NCBI RefSeq assembly: GCF_000027225.1
Contig: NC_013892.1
Span: 2,728,001 to 2,792,000 of the forward strand
Source of the DNA: Xenorhabdus bovienii SS-2004
GTDB taxonomy: Bacteria; Pseudomonadota; Gammaproteobacteria; Enterobacterales; Enterobacteriaceae
Length of the DNA stretch: 64,000 bases
Reading direction: 5' to 3'
Made by a program: the position numbers and the translations under genes. This document shows, piece by piece, positions 35,201 through 42,764 of the stretch; positions within the stretch are counted from its first letter, which is position 1; each line of letters begins with the position of its first letter. A model generated the notes under the pieces. The model made no database searches. It saw only the letters and a list, made by a program, of their open reading frames with translations, and had not been told where the DNA came from.

Positions 35201-35412
35201 TATAAGATATTGTTATTATTGGATTCGCCTCATAAGCGACCGCCTTGCGAACGACAGCTTTAAATTTATCGGATATAAATATCATTATATTTCATAATAA
35301 TAGATAAAAAATTAATTTCATATGTGATTATGTGTTTTTGTTATTTTATTTTTGCTCTTGAATGGTGTAAGTTTGATTTTCCTAGCCCGACAATGCTATA
35401 TAGGAGGTCGTT

Positions 35413-36330
35413 TTGTATAAACAGAAAAAAAAGAGAGATAATCGAGTAATTTCCCTGAGAGATCCCATCAGAAATAAAAAGATAGAAATCACCCTGCATC
35501 AGGAGATGGATTTTACAGATTGTTATCGTGATAATAAAGTTATCTTATCCAAGAGTTATATTTGTGGCATTAAGCTCAAAATCTTCGGCAAGGATGAAGA
35601 ACATTCCAAGGATGAAGAACATTCTAAACAAATTAAAATGGAGTTTCTTCTTCCCATTTGTTACGCTATTAATAAAATTCATGCAAAAGTTAATAACTTA
35701 TCTAAAATAGTGAGAAGTATTCACATTTATATAGAAGAGGAAAAAGGAAAAACTGAAGTTAGATGGCCAGCAAGAGAAGACAAAATAGCAGATAATACAT
35801 CGATAACAAAAACAGGAGGTACAGTAGGTATTGGCCTCCCCCATCTTCATATAAATGCTAAAAAAGTTAAGGAAATAAAATCTCCTCAATATTCCTTCTG
35901 GAGAAGGAATAAGAATATAACAAATCAAATTGGATGGGGTGTACCAGATCAACTTCATCACGAAGCTATATCAGTAAGCAGGAAGTCATTGGAATTGAAC
36001 TCCGAAAACTCAACAAAGGTCATTGCTACCATCGTACATGAAATTGGACATATCATTCATGCACAACGAACTGAATCAGAAGAAAAATTTTGGCTAGCCA
36101 AAAGGATTGATCAAAACAATATACATATTATTCCGGCAAAAATTGTTGAACAAGTGAGCGGTTATGCTATAGAGAAACAGAATTCTAATGAGTTTGTTGC
36201 AGAAGTTTTTACTGGTTTAGTGTATGGAAAAAAATACAGTCAAGAGGTATTAGAATATTATCAATATTATTCAGGGCCTGAACTCACTGGAATAAAACTT
36301 CCCAAATTACCACCTAATTGGAGTCCCTAA
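35413..36330 (+). CDS. Zincin-type metallopeptidase-like protein
   Basis: A 305-residue protein. Near residues 205-220 it has TIVHEIGHIIHAQRT, a textbook HExxH zinc site inside a helix, and about 50 residues later SNEFVAEVFTGLVYGKKYS, which offers a Glu as third ligand, as in many toxin-type zincins. The N-terminal 150 residues are Lys-rich and include a direct heptad duplication KDEEHSKDEEHSK. No signal peptide. The start is a TTG with AGGAGG five bases upstream. Placement next to an SBD-HNH nuclease within the interrupted hairpin element suggests a cargo gene; an effector toxin or a protease in defence are both possible. AT-rich, probably acquired. Confidence 0.65.
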   Translation: MYKQKKKRDNRVISLRDPIRNKKIEITLHQEMDFTDCYRDNKVILSKSYICGIKLKIFGKDEEHSKDEEHSKQIKMEFLLPICYAINKIHAKVNNLSKIVRSIHIYIEEEKGKTEVRWPAREDKIADNTSITKTGGTVGIGLPHLHINAKKVKEIKSPQYSFWRRNKNITNQIGWGVPDQLHHEAISVSRKSLELNSENSTKVIATIVHEIGHIIHAQRTESEEKFWLAKRIDQNNIHIIPAKIVEQVSGYAIEKQNSNEFVAEVFTGLVYGKKYSQEVLEYYQYYSGPELTGIKLPKLPPNWSP

Positions 36331-36591
36331 AGATCATAACGATTCACTTTCTTCAGGAAAAATTATTTTACTGCATTGAAAGCGAAATCTATTGGTTCGC
36401 GAATCGAATAGGATTCTTGCTCCATATGAATCTCATTTACATGTCATTCTAAATAAAAGGTGTATGGCTTACGTTCTATTACTCATACACCTTATTCAAC
36501 AAGTCATAACCCCTTCCAAATCCACCACTTGCCCTCCACCACTTTTGCGAGCATGATCGCAATACCATCACCCATTAATCAAACAGCTTAT

Positions 36592-37464
36592 ATGTCCACC
36601 ATCAAAGAACTCCAAGTCGCTATCTCAAACCTTTCTATTTGGCGCAAAGGCGATCAACGCGCACCACATAAGCCATTGTTGTTGCTTTATGTGCTCTCTC
36701 AATATCAGAAAGGCCATGAGCGACTGTTTGATTATGGTGAGGAGATCCACCAGCCATTACTGGCGTTGCTCAATAACTTTGGCCCAAGACGCAAAAGCCA
36801 CTATCCCTCTTTGCCTTTCTGGCGCTTACGCGGCGACGGGTTTTGGGAATTGCAAAATAGCGAACGCTGTACGCCACAAAAAGGTAGCAAAGAGCCGCCA
36901 AAACGTGAGTTGATTGAGTTTGGCGTCAAAGGGGGCTTCGACCAACAAAGTTATCAGTTACTACGCAAGAAACCCACTACCATTAATAAACTGGCACAAC
37001 AAATCCTGAGTGAACACTTCCCTGACAGCATACAGGAGCTTCTCGCTAATCAATTGGATTTTTCTTTAAGTGATATCCGCAAAATACGTGATCCGCATTT
37101 TCGCCAGCAGATACTGCGCGCCTATAACTACGAATGTGCAATATGTGGCTACAATCTGCGCCATGACAGTACTCCTGTTGGGCTGGAGGCGGCACACATC
37201 AAATGGAAACAATACGGCGGCCCCTGTACCGTCAATAACGGGCTTGCCCTCTGTTCACTGCACCATTCCGCATTTGATATGGGTTCAATCAGTATTGACG
37301 ATAATATGAAATTATTAGTTTCAGAAAGTATTAATGGTGGCCCGATGGTAAAACAACTTTTTTGGAATTTTGCAAAACAGCCGATATTACTTCCCAAAAA
37401 CAGAGATTATTTACCTTTAGAAAGTTTTATTACCTGGCATCGCAGCCAGGTATTTAAGCAATAA
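36592..37464 (+). CDS. SBD-HNH restriction endonuclease (ScoMcrA-like)
   Basis: A 290-residue protein. N-terminal: WRKGDQRAPHKPLLLLYVLS, the signature of the sulfur-binding domain of enzymes that recognise phosphorothioate-modified DNA. C-terminal HNH endonuclease: YECAICGYNLRHDSTPVGLE, AAHIKWKQYGGP, NNGLALCSLHHSAFD, with two CxxC/H-type zinc ligands and the HNH catalytic residues. Known relatives are type IV restriction enzymes that cut DNA carrying Dnd modification. Start at the ATG of MSTIKELQ; a longer frame from 36460 has no good start. No dnd genes are in the window, consistent with a stand-alone defence against modified invading DNA. Confidence 0.8.
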   Translation: MSTIKELQVAISNLSIWRKGDQRAPHKPLLLLYVLSQYQKGHERLFDYGEEIHQPLLALLNNFGPRRKSHYPSLPFWRLRGDGFWELQNSERCTPQKGSKEPPKRELIEFGVKGGFDQQSYQLLRKKPTTINKLAQQILSEHFPDSIQELLANQLDFSLSDIRKIRDPHFRQQILRAYNYECAICGYNLRHDSTPVGLEAAHIKWKQYGGPCTVNNGLALCSLHHSAFDMGSISIDDNMKLLVSESINGGPMVKQLFWNFAKQPILLPKNRDYLPLESFITWHRSQVFKQ

Positions 37465-37470
37465 TCCACA

Positions 37471-37667
37471 AAGGTATGGTGAAAATCCCCATACCCTCAC
37501 CGTGAGTATAAAACCAAAGTAGGCATTCCGTTTGAAACGGAAGGATTGAATTAAAAGGTGAGAAATTCCCACCTTTAGATAACTTGTTGACTTTACTTAA
37601 TTCTGTCACTGTACCAGAGATTAATTAAATCAAGGGGTTGGGTTAAATGGGAGGATTGTCCCCTTTA
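37471..37667. repeat. Hairpin-rich noncoding element, module B
   Basis: About 200 bp matching the reverse complement of 46919-47119. It contains GGTATGG..CCATACC (37473-37495), TTCCGTTT/AAACGGAA (37527-37543), AAGGTG..CACCTT (37555-37576) and GGGTTAAATGGGAGGATTGT with its partner. In the 47-kb copy modules A and B are adjacent; here about 3.5 kb of cargo lies between them. Confidence 0.65.
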
Positions 37668-37895
37668 GATTGCATCATAACGCTACCTGATAATCATCTA
37701 AATAATACAATCCCATTTAAAAACAATCAATTATGTAACTACATTCAGGTTTCACACATTCAGTAAATTCCGATCTACCAATTTGCCTAATTAGTATAAG
37801 GTTAAGTTGATTACTCAAGATTAATAAGATTCTGGCGAATTGTATAGATAGGCTGACCATAATGCATAGTGGGATATGTCTATGGCTTATGCGAA

Positions 37896-38438
37896 CTACT
37901 TTTTCAAAGTGATTTGTTTCATTGAGGACCATAGGCGTTCTTTATCGCCGTCTTTTAAGTGAGTTTGGTCAAGTACTTTAGTAAAGGCAGTTTTGTCGGT
38001 AAATAGATCACCCGTTGTTAATCTCGTACTGACCTCAGTAAGAATGTCGGTGTTTAAGACGCTAATTTTTGATCTTACCTGCTCCAGTGGCTCAGGTTGC
38101 CAACCTTTTTCCGATATAGATAGCCAGTCAGCACGGTAGCGATATTGAATCGCCTTGGCAGCATCCATCTGCGCTTGTATGAAGGGTTTTACCGACTCAC
38201 CATCTAACCCCAACTTTTCTGCCTCGAGCACTGAGCTGGATAATACTTTGGCTTCCTGACGTAAATCTTCAATGGCAAGATGATTGTTCGCTTTGTATCC
38301 TGCTACATCCTTCATGTAAGACAAACGCTGATTAACCAATGAAGCCATCTCGTCGTTTTGTATTGGCATCGCCATAGCGGTTGCAGAAAAAAATAATCCA
38401 ACCAAAAGCAGCAGTATTCCAGACAGTTGACTATCCAT
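37896..38438 (-). CDS. Periplasmic chorismate mutase (AroQ-gamma type)
   Basis: A 180-residue secreted enzyme converting chorismate to prephenate. Signal peptide (GILLLLVGLFFSATAMA, cleavage before MPIQ), then the all-helical AroQ fold: LVNQRLSYMKDVAGYKA with the active-site Arg and Lys, EDLRQEAKVL, and FIQAQMDAAKAIQYRYRADW with the Gln/Arg region. Length and signal peptide fit the gamma subclass found in plant- and animal-associated enterobacteria, where the role of exporting the enzyme is unclear. The first residues (MDSQLSG) may be an alternative start; the next gene upstream is an IS5 end. Confidence 0.88.
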   Translation of the reverse strand: MDSQLSGILLLLVGLFFSATAMAMPIQNDEMASLVNQRLSYMKDVAGYKANNHLAIEDLRQEAKVLSSSVLEAEKLGLDGESVKPFIQAQMDAAKAIQYRYRADWLSISEKGWQPEPLEQVRSKISVLNTDILTEVSTRLTTGDLFTDKTAFTKVLDQTHLKDGDKERLWSSMKQITLKK

Positions 38439-38500
38439 TTAACTTCACCTCTTTTTAATTAATTGATCCACATTTTTAATCAATACCTAATTTTATACTA

Positions 38501-39374
38501 GGGGCTGTTGACGTTTTGTGAAGGGAATTTGAACAGCATGATGATTGGGTATAATCGTTTTCGCCAAATAATAACTCAACTTTACCATTATGCTGCAAAC
38601 TATGTTAACAGATACACAATGGGATAAGCTATCTGCATTCATGCAACATACTGGACTTATTTAACACAAAACATCGCCAAACATTTGAAGGCATTCTTTA
38701 TCGTATGAAAACAGGCATTCCATGGCGCGGCCTGCCTTCCGAATTCGGGAAAGGGAATAGTGTCTTTCAGCGTTTTGATGCCTGGTCAAAGAAAGGTGTT
38801 TTTGATTTATTATTCAAAGAATTATCTAAAGACTCTGATACGGAATGGCTGTTCATTGATAGCAGCATTGTCCGCGCTCATCAACACAGTTCAGGCGCAA
38901 CATCAAAGAAAGATGAAGCGATTGGGAAAAGCCGGGGAGGACGCTCAACCAAAATCCATTTAGCCGTAGACAGTTATGGACTGCCGGTGAATTTTGAATT
39001 GTCCGGAGGGCAAGTTCACGATATTGTTCATGCAGAAAGTTTGGTGGTGCAGTCACCGCCTTCGGGCGTTGTGATAGCTGACAAGGGGGTACAATGTCAG
39101 GCATTCAGAACTGATATCGAACAACAAGGGGCAACACCAGTCATTCCCTACCGAAAAAATAATCGAAAATTGGATCAAAAGATTGACAAATGTTTATATT
39201 GTTACCGACATTTGGTGGAGAATACCTTTGCCAGAATCAAGCATTTTCGTGTAATAGCAACAAGATACGATAAACTTGAACGGAATTACACCAGCACATT
39301 GGTACTGGCGTTTATTATTGTCTGGTTGCCAATGTGGGTTGATTGAATTATGACCTTAAAACATCAACAGCCCC
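38501..39374 (+). mobile_element. IS5-family insertion sequence
   Basis: An 874-bp element with ends GGGGCTGTTGACGTTTTGTG and, at the right, the complement of GGGGCTGTTGATGTTTTAAG, flanked by TA. Its left end is repeated, inverted, at 40710-40753, which makes the larger interval 38501-40753 a potential mobile unit. Confidence 0.85.
38591..39346 (+). pseudogene. IS5-family transposase, frameshifted
   Basis: From 38591 or the internal ATG: MLTDTQWDKLSAFMQHTGLI then a stop; one base later the other frame reads FNTKHRQTFEGILYRMKTGI and continues to the end (213 residues from 38705). DDE parts: WLFIDSSIVRAH, GVVIADKGVQ, LVENTFARIKHFRVIATRYD. The shift lies where IS427-group elements would read through as one frame, so this copy may be inactive or depend on frameshifting. 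Confidence 0.72.
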
Positions 39375-39440
39375 TATTGTCCGACTGCTGCCGCGATTTT
39401 ATCCGGAAAAGACCCTACAGTATGATCTCGCGACTGTTAC

Positions 39441-40424
39441 CTATTTCTTAGCTAACCAGGGAGACGTCGTGCTCCAAAAAATGATATCTGCACCGAGATA
39501 ATCTTCTGCAAATTGTACAAACTCATCCTTGCTAAATGGCTTACCCGTATTAGGGTTCTTGTAGGTCAAGGTCGGCTCCTGTACTGCCATGGCAATGAGT
39601 GCCAGTTTGCTTTTGTATTTATTGAAGAACGGGTATGAGTTCTTCATTTGCGCCTTGCGGTTGGGAACAATATCTGGGCCACCAAGTCCAATATTATTGG
39701 CACTGGCGAACTCAAACAGCCGGCCCATGTAATTGTGGTCGTTGTTCCATTCGCACGGCCAGAAATTGACATATTGTACTACATGTGATTTGGTGAACAC
39801 CTTTCGCGCAAAGGTGAGATTTTCCATTTCTCCTGCGAAATAGTTATCGCAGGAGAATCCTTTGGGTAGCTTTTTCTTGTCAAAATCAATAGCTGTTTCG
39901 GGTAAGTTGACACCATAGACTTGACCATCGAAACGCTCTGCAATCGCTGCCAACAAAGCCTGATAACGTTGGCGCACAGCAGGATCCCATTGCTGTGCTA
40001 CCCAACCCGACCCAATTGGCTTCCCTTCGCCAGGATTATCAAATTGTGGCGATATCCCACCGCCATACCTGGCATCATTCATCAGATAATCAGGAACGTA
40101 CCGGGCATCTTGTTCGAAAAACCGGTCCTGAATTTGGATGAAAAGTTTTTTATTAGCTACCTTGAGGCGAGCCAGATCCCTCTCAATCTGCGAGAAGTCG
40201 TATTTGTTCTTCTCAGGTTCGAGTAAACGCCAATTGTAAACGATCTGCGCACCGCCAATGTCGCTACGCGCCATAATGACAGACGCTGTTTCGAGGTCAC
40301 CAGAGCTGGTATAAATAAAGTTTTCTGGCATTTTAGCTAATACAGGCAGCGTTGCAGCAAGCAGTGTTACTGCAACAGTAAGCCTAATGCTTATGGTCAT
40401 GGTCATGGTCATGGTCATGGTCAT
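39441..40424 (-). CDS. Secreted glycoside-hydrolase-like TIM-barrel protein
   Basis: A 327-residue protein with a signal peptide (RLTVAVTLLAATLPVLA). The mature domain has GGAQIVYNWRLLEPEKNKYD followed by FSQIERDLARLKVANKKLFI, the second and third barrel strands of GH42/GH5-like glycosidases, YGVNLPETAID with a Glu in the acid/base position, and VQYVNFWPCEWNN further on. Substrate unknown. Its first ten codons are five tandem ATGACC units, each ATG being a possible start behind one AAGGA site. It lies inside the IS5-bounded unit and overlaps no other gene. Confidence 0.65.
   Translation of the reverse strand: MTMTMTMTMTISIRLTVAVTLLAATLPVLAKMPENFIYTSSGDLETASVIMARSDIGGAQIVYNWRLLEPEKNKYDFSQIERDLARLKVANKKLFIQIQDRFFEQDARYVPDYLMNDARYGGGISPQFDNPGEGKPIGSGWVAQQWDPAVRQRYQALLAAIAERFDGQVYGVNLPETAIDFDKKKLPKGFSCDNYFAGEMENLTFARKVFTKSHVVQYVNFWPCEWNNDHNYMGRLFEFASANNIGLGGPDIVPNRKAQMKNSYPFFNKYKSKLALIAMAVQEPTLTYKNPNTGKPFSKDEFVQFAEDYLGADIIFWSTTSPWLAKK
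40395..40424 (-). repeat. Five tandem ATGACC units at a start codon
   Basis: (ATGACC)x5 encodes (Met-Thr)x5 and gives five in-frame start codons at increasing distance from the Shine-Dalgarno AAAGGA. Changes in unit number keep the frame but alter start spacing and N-terminal length. Confidence 0.85.
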
Positions 40425-40709
40425 GAGATTGTCCTTTTTTGAAGGTTCATGAGGGTAAACATGATCTCCAGTCGTTAGCACTGGTGAGTTATTAAAATAA
40501 TAGAAGTCCATAATCAGACCTGACCAAGCAGTTTCTCCCCATCAGGGCGCAACTTCCCATTTGGGGAAACATGCGGCAACACCACTTTTGCTAACTTGCC
40601 GCCGTTAAAGCGACATTGCCGTTAGCTTATTCCATAAAGGTTTTGATAACATTGTTCTTGGTATGATGGTCTGGGTAATGGTTTTTTCGCGAAGACAATG
40701 ATACCAGAC

Positions 40710-40753
40710 TCATCATGCTGTTCAAATTCCCTTCACAAAACGTCAACAGCCCC
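40710..40753 (-). mobile_element. Solo IS5 end
   Basis: 44 bp identical to the reverse complement of 38501-38544. DNA between 40512 and 40710 shows no gene and does not match the rest of the IS5 copy. Confidence 0.8.
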
Positions 40754-40821
40754 TAGTACTACAGCCGTACGCCCCATTGTGGCATGATAACGCCTGACAT
40801 TTTTTCCTGAAATACGGGGAG

Positions 40822-41149
40822 GTGTTCAATGCACTTACTGCATCAGGCACTGGATCTCATGACGTCACAGGCCGACGCGGAAAAAAAGTCAAAGAGCCAC
40901 TGACCTTCTTCATGATGACACTGGCGCTGCGGCTCGGCAAAACCCTGTATGAGCTGCAACGGGATCTGAGCGCCAGTGAACTCCTGTGCTGGATGGCCTA
41001 CGACCAAGGCGTTAGGTGTCGATCATCATCAGGTGATTACGGTCGATAAAGTGACGTTGATTGTGTTGGCCAAGTCCATCATCCGGCACGAGAACGGCAA
41101 GCAACCTTATTCAGAGGCAACGTTTGAGAAAGCGTTTGAGCTTTTATGA
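40822..41149 (+). pseudogene. Phage tail-assembly/lysozyme fusion remnant
   Basis: Two broken pieces. First: FMMTLALRLGKTLYELQRDL followed by SASELLCWMAYDQ, which resembles tail-assembly protein T-like products. Then, in another frame from about 41010: ALGVDHHQVITVDKVTLIVL and HENGKQPYSEATFEKAFELL-stop, resembling the C-terminus of phage structural lysozyme-like proteins. The second piece ends in an ATGA overlap with Rz, preserving the original lysis-gene order. Confidence 0.55.
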
Positions 41150-41586
41150 AGTGGAAAGTTAAAGCTGTTTCAGTGGTAGTCGGTATCGTTCTGATTGGTT
41201 CGGCTGCATATTCCATCTATTCAGTGTATGTGGAAAATGGACGGCTCACAGATGAGAAAAAGTCACTGACTACTCAGCTATCAGAGAAAAACGCCATCAT
41301 CACCAATCAGCAAGAGCGCATCCAGCACCTTGCTGAACTGGACACCAAGCACACTCAGGAACTCACCAATGCCAAATCTGAAATTGACACTCTTCGGGCT
41401 GATATTGCCGCTGGCCGTCGCAAGTTGCGCGTCCAAGCCGTCTGCCCAGTGCCTGAAACCACTTCCTCCCGCAGCATGGGCGACGCAGGAACCCCACAAC
41501 TTACAGAAGCAGCTCGACAAGATTATTACGATCTCCTCCGAATGATGGCGGAGAACGAGCGGCAGACGAAGTACTTGCAGGATTAG
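41146..41586 (+). CDS. Rz-like inner-membrane spanin
   Basis: A 146-residue protein with an N-terminal membrane anchor (AVSVVVGIVLIGSAAYSIYS), a long coiled coil (EKKSLTTQLSEKNAIITNQQ onward) and the Rz C-terminal part (LRADIAAGRRKLRVQAVCPV, then QDYYDLLRMMAENERQTKYL). In lambda-type lysis, Rz with Rz1 spans the periplasm and fuses the membranes. Start codon overlaps the stop of the preceding remnant (ATGA). Rz1 is nested inside in the +1 frame. Apparently intact, although surrounding phage genes are broken. Confidence 0.85.
   Translation: MKWKVKAVSVVVGIVLIGSAAYSIYSVYVENGRLTDEKKSLTTQLSEKNAIITNQQERIQHLAELDTKHTQELTNAKSEIDTLRADIAAGRRKLRVQAVCPVPETTSSRSMGDAGTPQLTEAARQDYYDLLRMMAENERQTKYLQD
41369..41545 (+). 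CDS. Rz1-like outer-membrane spanin lipoprotein (nested)
   Basis: A 58-residue lipoprotein in an alternative frame wholly inside Rz. MPNLKLTLFGLILPLAVASC is a signal peptide with lipobox, followed by ASKPSAQCLKPLPPAAW, the Pro-rich mature region of Rz1. The ATG lies in the middle of the Rz coiled coil. The full nesting is the lambda arrangement, so the pair should be functional. Confidence 0.82.
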   Translation: MPNLKLTLFGLILPLAVASCASKPSAQCLKPLPPAAWATQEPHNLQKQLDKIITISSE

Positions 41587-41614
41587 TTAATACTGAATGT
41601 TATGAGGTGAAGAA

Positions 41615-41986
41615 ATGACAAACCAAGATATTGAAAAAGAAACTCAAGAAAAAGGCAAAACAGCACCGCGTATTACTCCGCAGCACATTGAAGATACTAT
41701 TACTTATGAAATGTATTTCACTGCTTACGATGGATTCTCTGCTTCAGCTAAAGACAATCCAGATGCGGTGTATGCTCCTATTGGAGTGAGAATAAACGCA
41801 AAGACTCTCACTTTTTGTGTTCTTACACTGAAAAACGGCTTCACTGTCACCGGTGAAAGTGCATGCGCAAGCCCTGAAAACTTCGATGCCGAAATGGGTC
41901 GTAAGATTGCCCGTCAAAATGCAGTTAATAAGATTTGGTCATTAGAAGGTTATTTGCTCAAACAAAAACTGCATGATGAGAAATAA
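41615..41986 (+). CDS. Phage Gp49-like protein
   Basis: A 123-residue phage protein with the Gp49 family pattern: TYEMYFTAYDGF-region, LTFCVLTLKNGFTVTGESAC, then ASPENFDAEMGRKIARQNAV and IWSLEGYLLKQ. Members are small, uncharacterised phage proteins typically near lysis or tail genes; their role is unknown to me. It follows Rz by 28 bp with GAGGTGAAGAA before the ATG, so it belongs to the same transcript. Cassette copy C begins right after its stop on the opposite strand. Confidence 0.78.
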   Translation: MTNQDIEKETQEKGKTAPRITPQHIEDTITYEMYFTAYDGFSASAKDNPDAVYAPIGVRINAKTLTFCVLTLKNGFTVTGESACASPENFDAEMGRKIARQNAVNKIWSLEGYLLKQKLHDEK

Positions 41987-41998
41987 AAACTGCAACCT

Positions 41999-42401
41999 CA
42001 GAGCAAATGATTCTGGGGTGGCAAGAGTGTGTTAGGGGGCGGTGTTGGTGAGATATGAGTAGGACGGCAGGAATGAACCGTCCTGATTGATGTTATTTTA
42101 AACAAATTTTGGGATTAAGCGCCAGTTTGCAGACTTCCATGCAAGCTTTCCATGCTTGACTATCTTGGGGGAAATAACGACAAAGAGCATAAGACTGCAT
42201 TGAAGCTAAAAGCGTTGTGCTTGCCAGTAGACAAGAAAGAATATATTTTCTCATAATACTCTCCACGTGTAACATTATTATAGAAATATTAATAAGCTTA
42301 ATAATATTAATTCCACCTAACAATAATCCACTGGAGCTCAATAATTAATCAACGATTAAAATGAAAGTCAATATTCTTTTACCCATTCCCTTGAGTGGTT
42401 A
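41999..42401 (-). repeat. Dispersed small-peptide cassette, copy C
   Basis: Reverse complement of the cassettes at 8861 and 23732. Order on the minus strand: TTAACCACTCAAGGGAATGG, AATATTGACTTTC, TTGTTAGGTGGA, the micropeptide gene, the GGACGG/CCGTCC hairpin (42058-42085) and CCCAGAATCATTTGCTCTG. It directly abuts the Gp49 gene. Confidence 0.75.
42093..42254 (-). CDS. Secreted cysteine-containing micropeptide, copy C
   Basis: A 53-residue precursor: signal peptide MRKYILSCLLASTTLLASMQ, cleavage near SYA-LCR, mature part CRYFPQDSQAWKACMEVCK then LALNPKICLK. Four cysteines and the Trp are kept; the residues before the first Cys and the segment between third and fourth differ. GGAGAGTATT precedes the ATG. 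It sits beside lysis genes of a prophage remnant, and its leader is shared with the other copies. Confidence 0.68.
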   Translation of the reverse strand: MRKYILSCLLASTTLLASMQSYALCRYFPQDSQAWKACMEVCKLALNPKICLK

Positions 42402-42412
42402 AAGGAATCCCC

Positions 42413-42447
42413 CATGCCATCAGTTAACGCTGGTGGCATTTTCTTTT
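42413..42447 (+). terminator. Rho-independent terminator
   Basis: Stem ATGCCATCAG/CTGGTGGCAT (one mismatch/GT pair) followed by TTTTCTTTTT on the plus strand. It ends transcripts coming from the Rz-Gp49 side before the short gene at 42461. Confidence 0.7.
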
Positions 42448-42460
42448 TGGAGAATAGAAC

Positions 42461-42586
42461 ATGACACAAAGTACAGGCACAGCAACATATGACATCACTG
42501 TTGGTATCAAATATGACACTGACACACTGAACCAGCTTGAGACACAACTACCTAAGATCCAGACAAAACACAGCCCCATGCGATGA
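42461..42586 (+). CDS. Truncated small phage protein
   Basis: A 41-residue frame starting MTQSTGTATYDITVGIKYDT, with a good site (GGAGAATAGAAC) before the ATG. The product ends abruptly at MR-stop and the sequence after it changes character, so it is probably the N-terminus of a longer phage gene. Family not recognised. Confidence 0.4.
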   Translation: MTQSTGTATYDITVGIKYDTDTLNQLETQLPKIQTKHSPMR

Positions 42587-42632
42587 TATAACGCCGCGAA
42601 CGGACGTATTCAGCTGTCAATAAATAGCCAAT

Positions 42633-42710
42633 AGGGGAGACTAGCGGGTAGTGGGGTGAATTGGGGAAATTGTGGGCGGGCGTTGGGGGATTTGGGGCAG
42701 GGGGAGGTGG
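42633..42710 (+). other. G-tract-rich strand, potential G-quadruplex
   Basis: Within 78 bases there are at least eight runs of three to five G (GTGGGGTGAATTGGGG, GTGGGCGGGCGTTGGGGG, TTTGGGGCAGGGGG). Such spacing permits several G-quadruplexes on the plus strand. The surroundings are AT-rich, so the tract stands out. No coding frame. Confidence 0.6.
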
Positions 42711-42727
42711 AAGAATGAGGTGGATAT

Positions 42728-42750
42728 GAACCCGCAGAAAGTTGCGGGTT
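42728..42750. terminator. Terminator-like hairpin after lectin gene
   Basis: Stem AACCCGCA/TTGCGGGTT with a short loop, 15 bp beyond the lectin stop codon. The plus strand has AGAATTTTAG after it; T-run on the minus strand is weak. Confidence 0.5.
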
Positions 42751-42764
42751 AGAATTTTAGTTAT

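Larger units (their letters stand above)
38501..40753. mobile_element. IS5-end-bounded unit carrying a glycosidase-like gene
   Basis: Outward-facing ends are a 44-bp perfect inverted repeat (38501-38544 and 40710-40753). Both outer flanks carry TA. Inside: one IS5 copy and the gene at 39441-40424. The right terminus has no transposase of its own. This could be a transporter-type unit moved by the IS5 transposase, or a composite transposon whose second IS was deleted down to its tip. Confidence 0.6.

Noticed and set aside
34098..37464. IS630-bounded composite transposon
   Set aside because: No second IS630 copy lies on the right side of the metallopeptidase and HNH genes.
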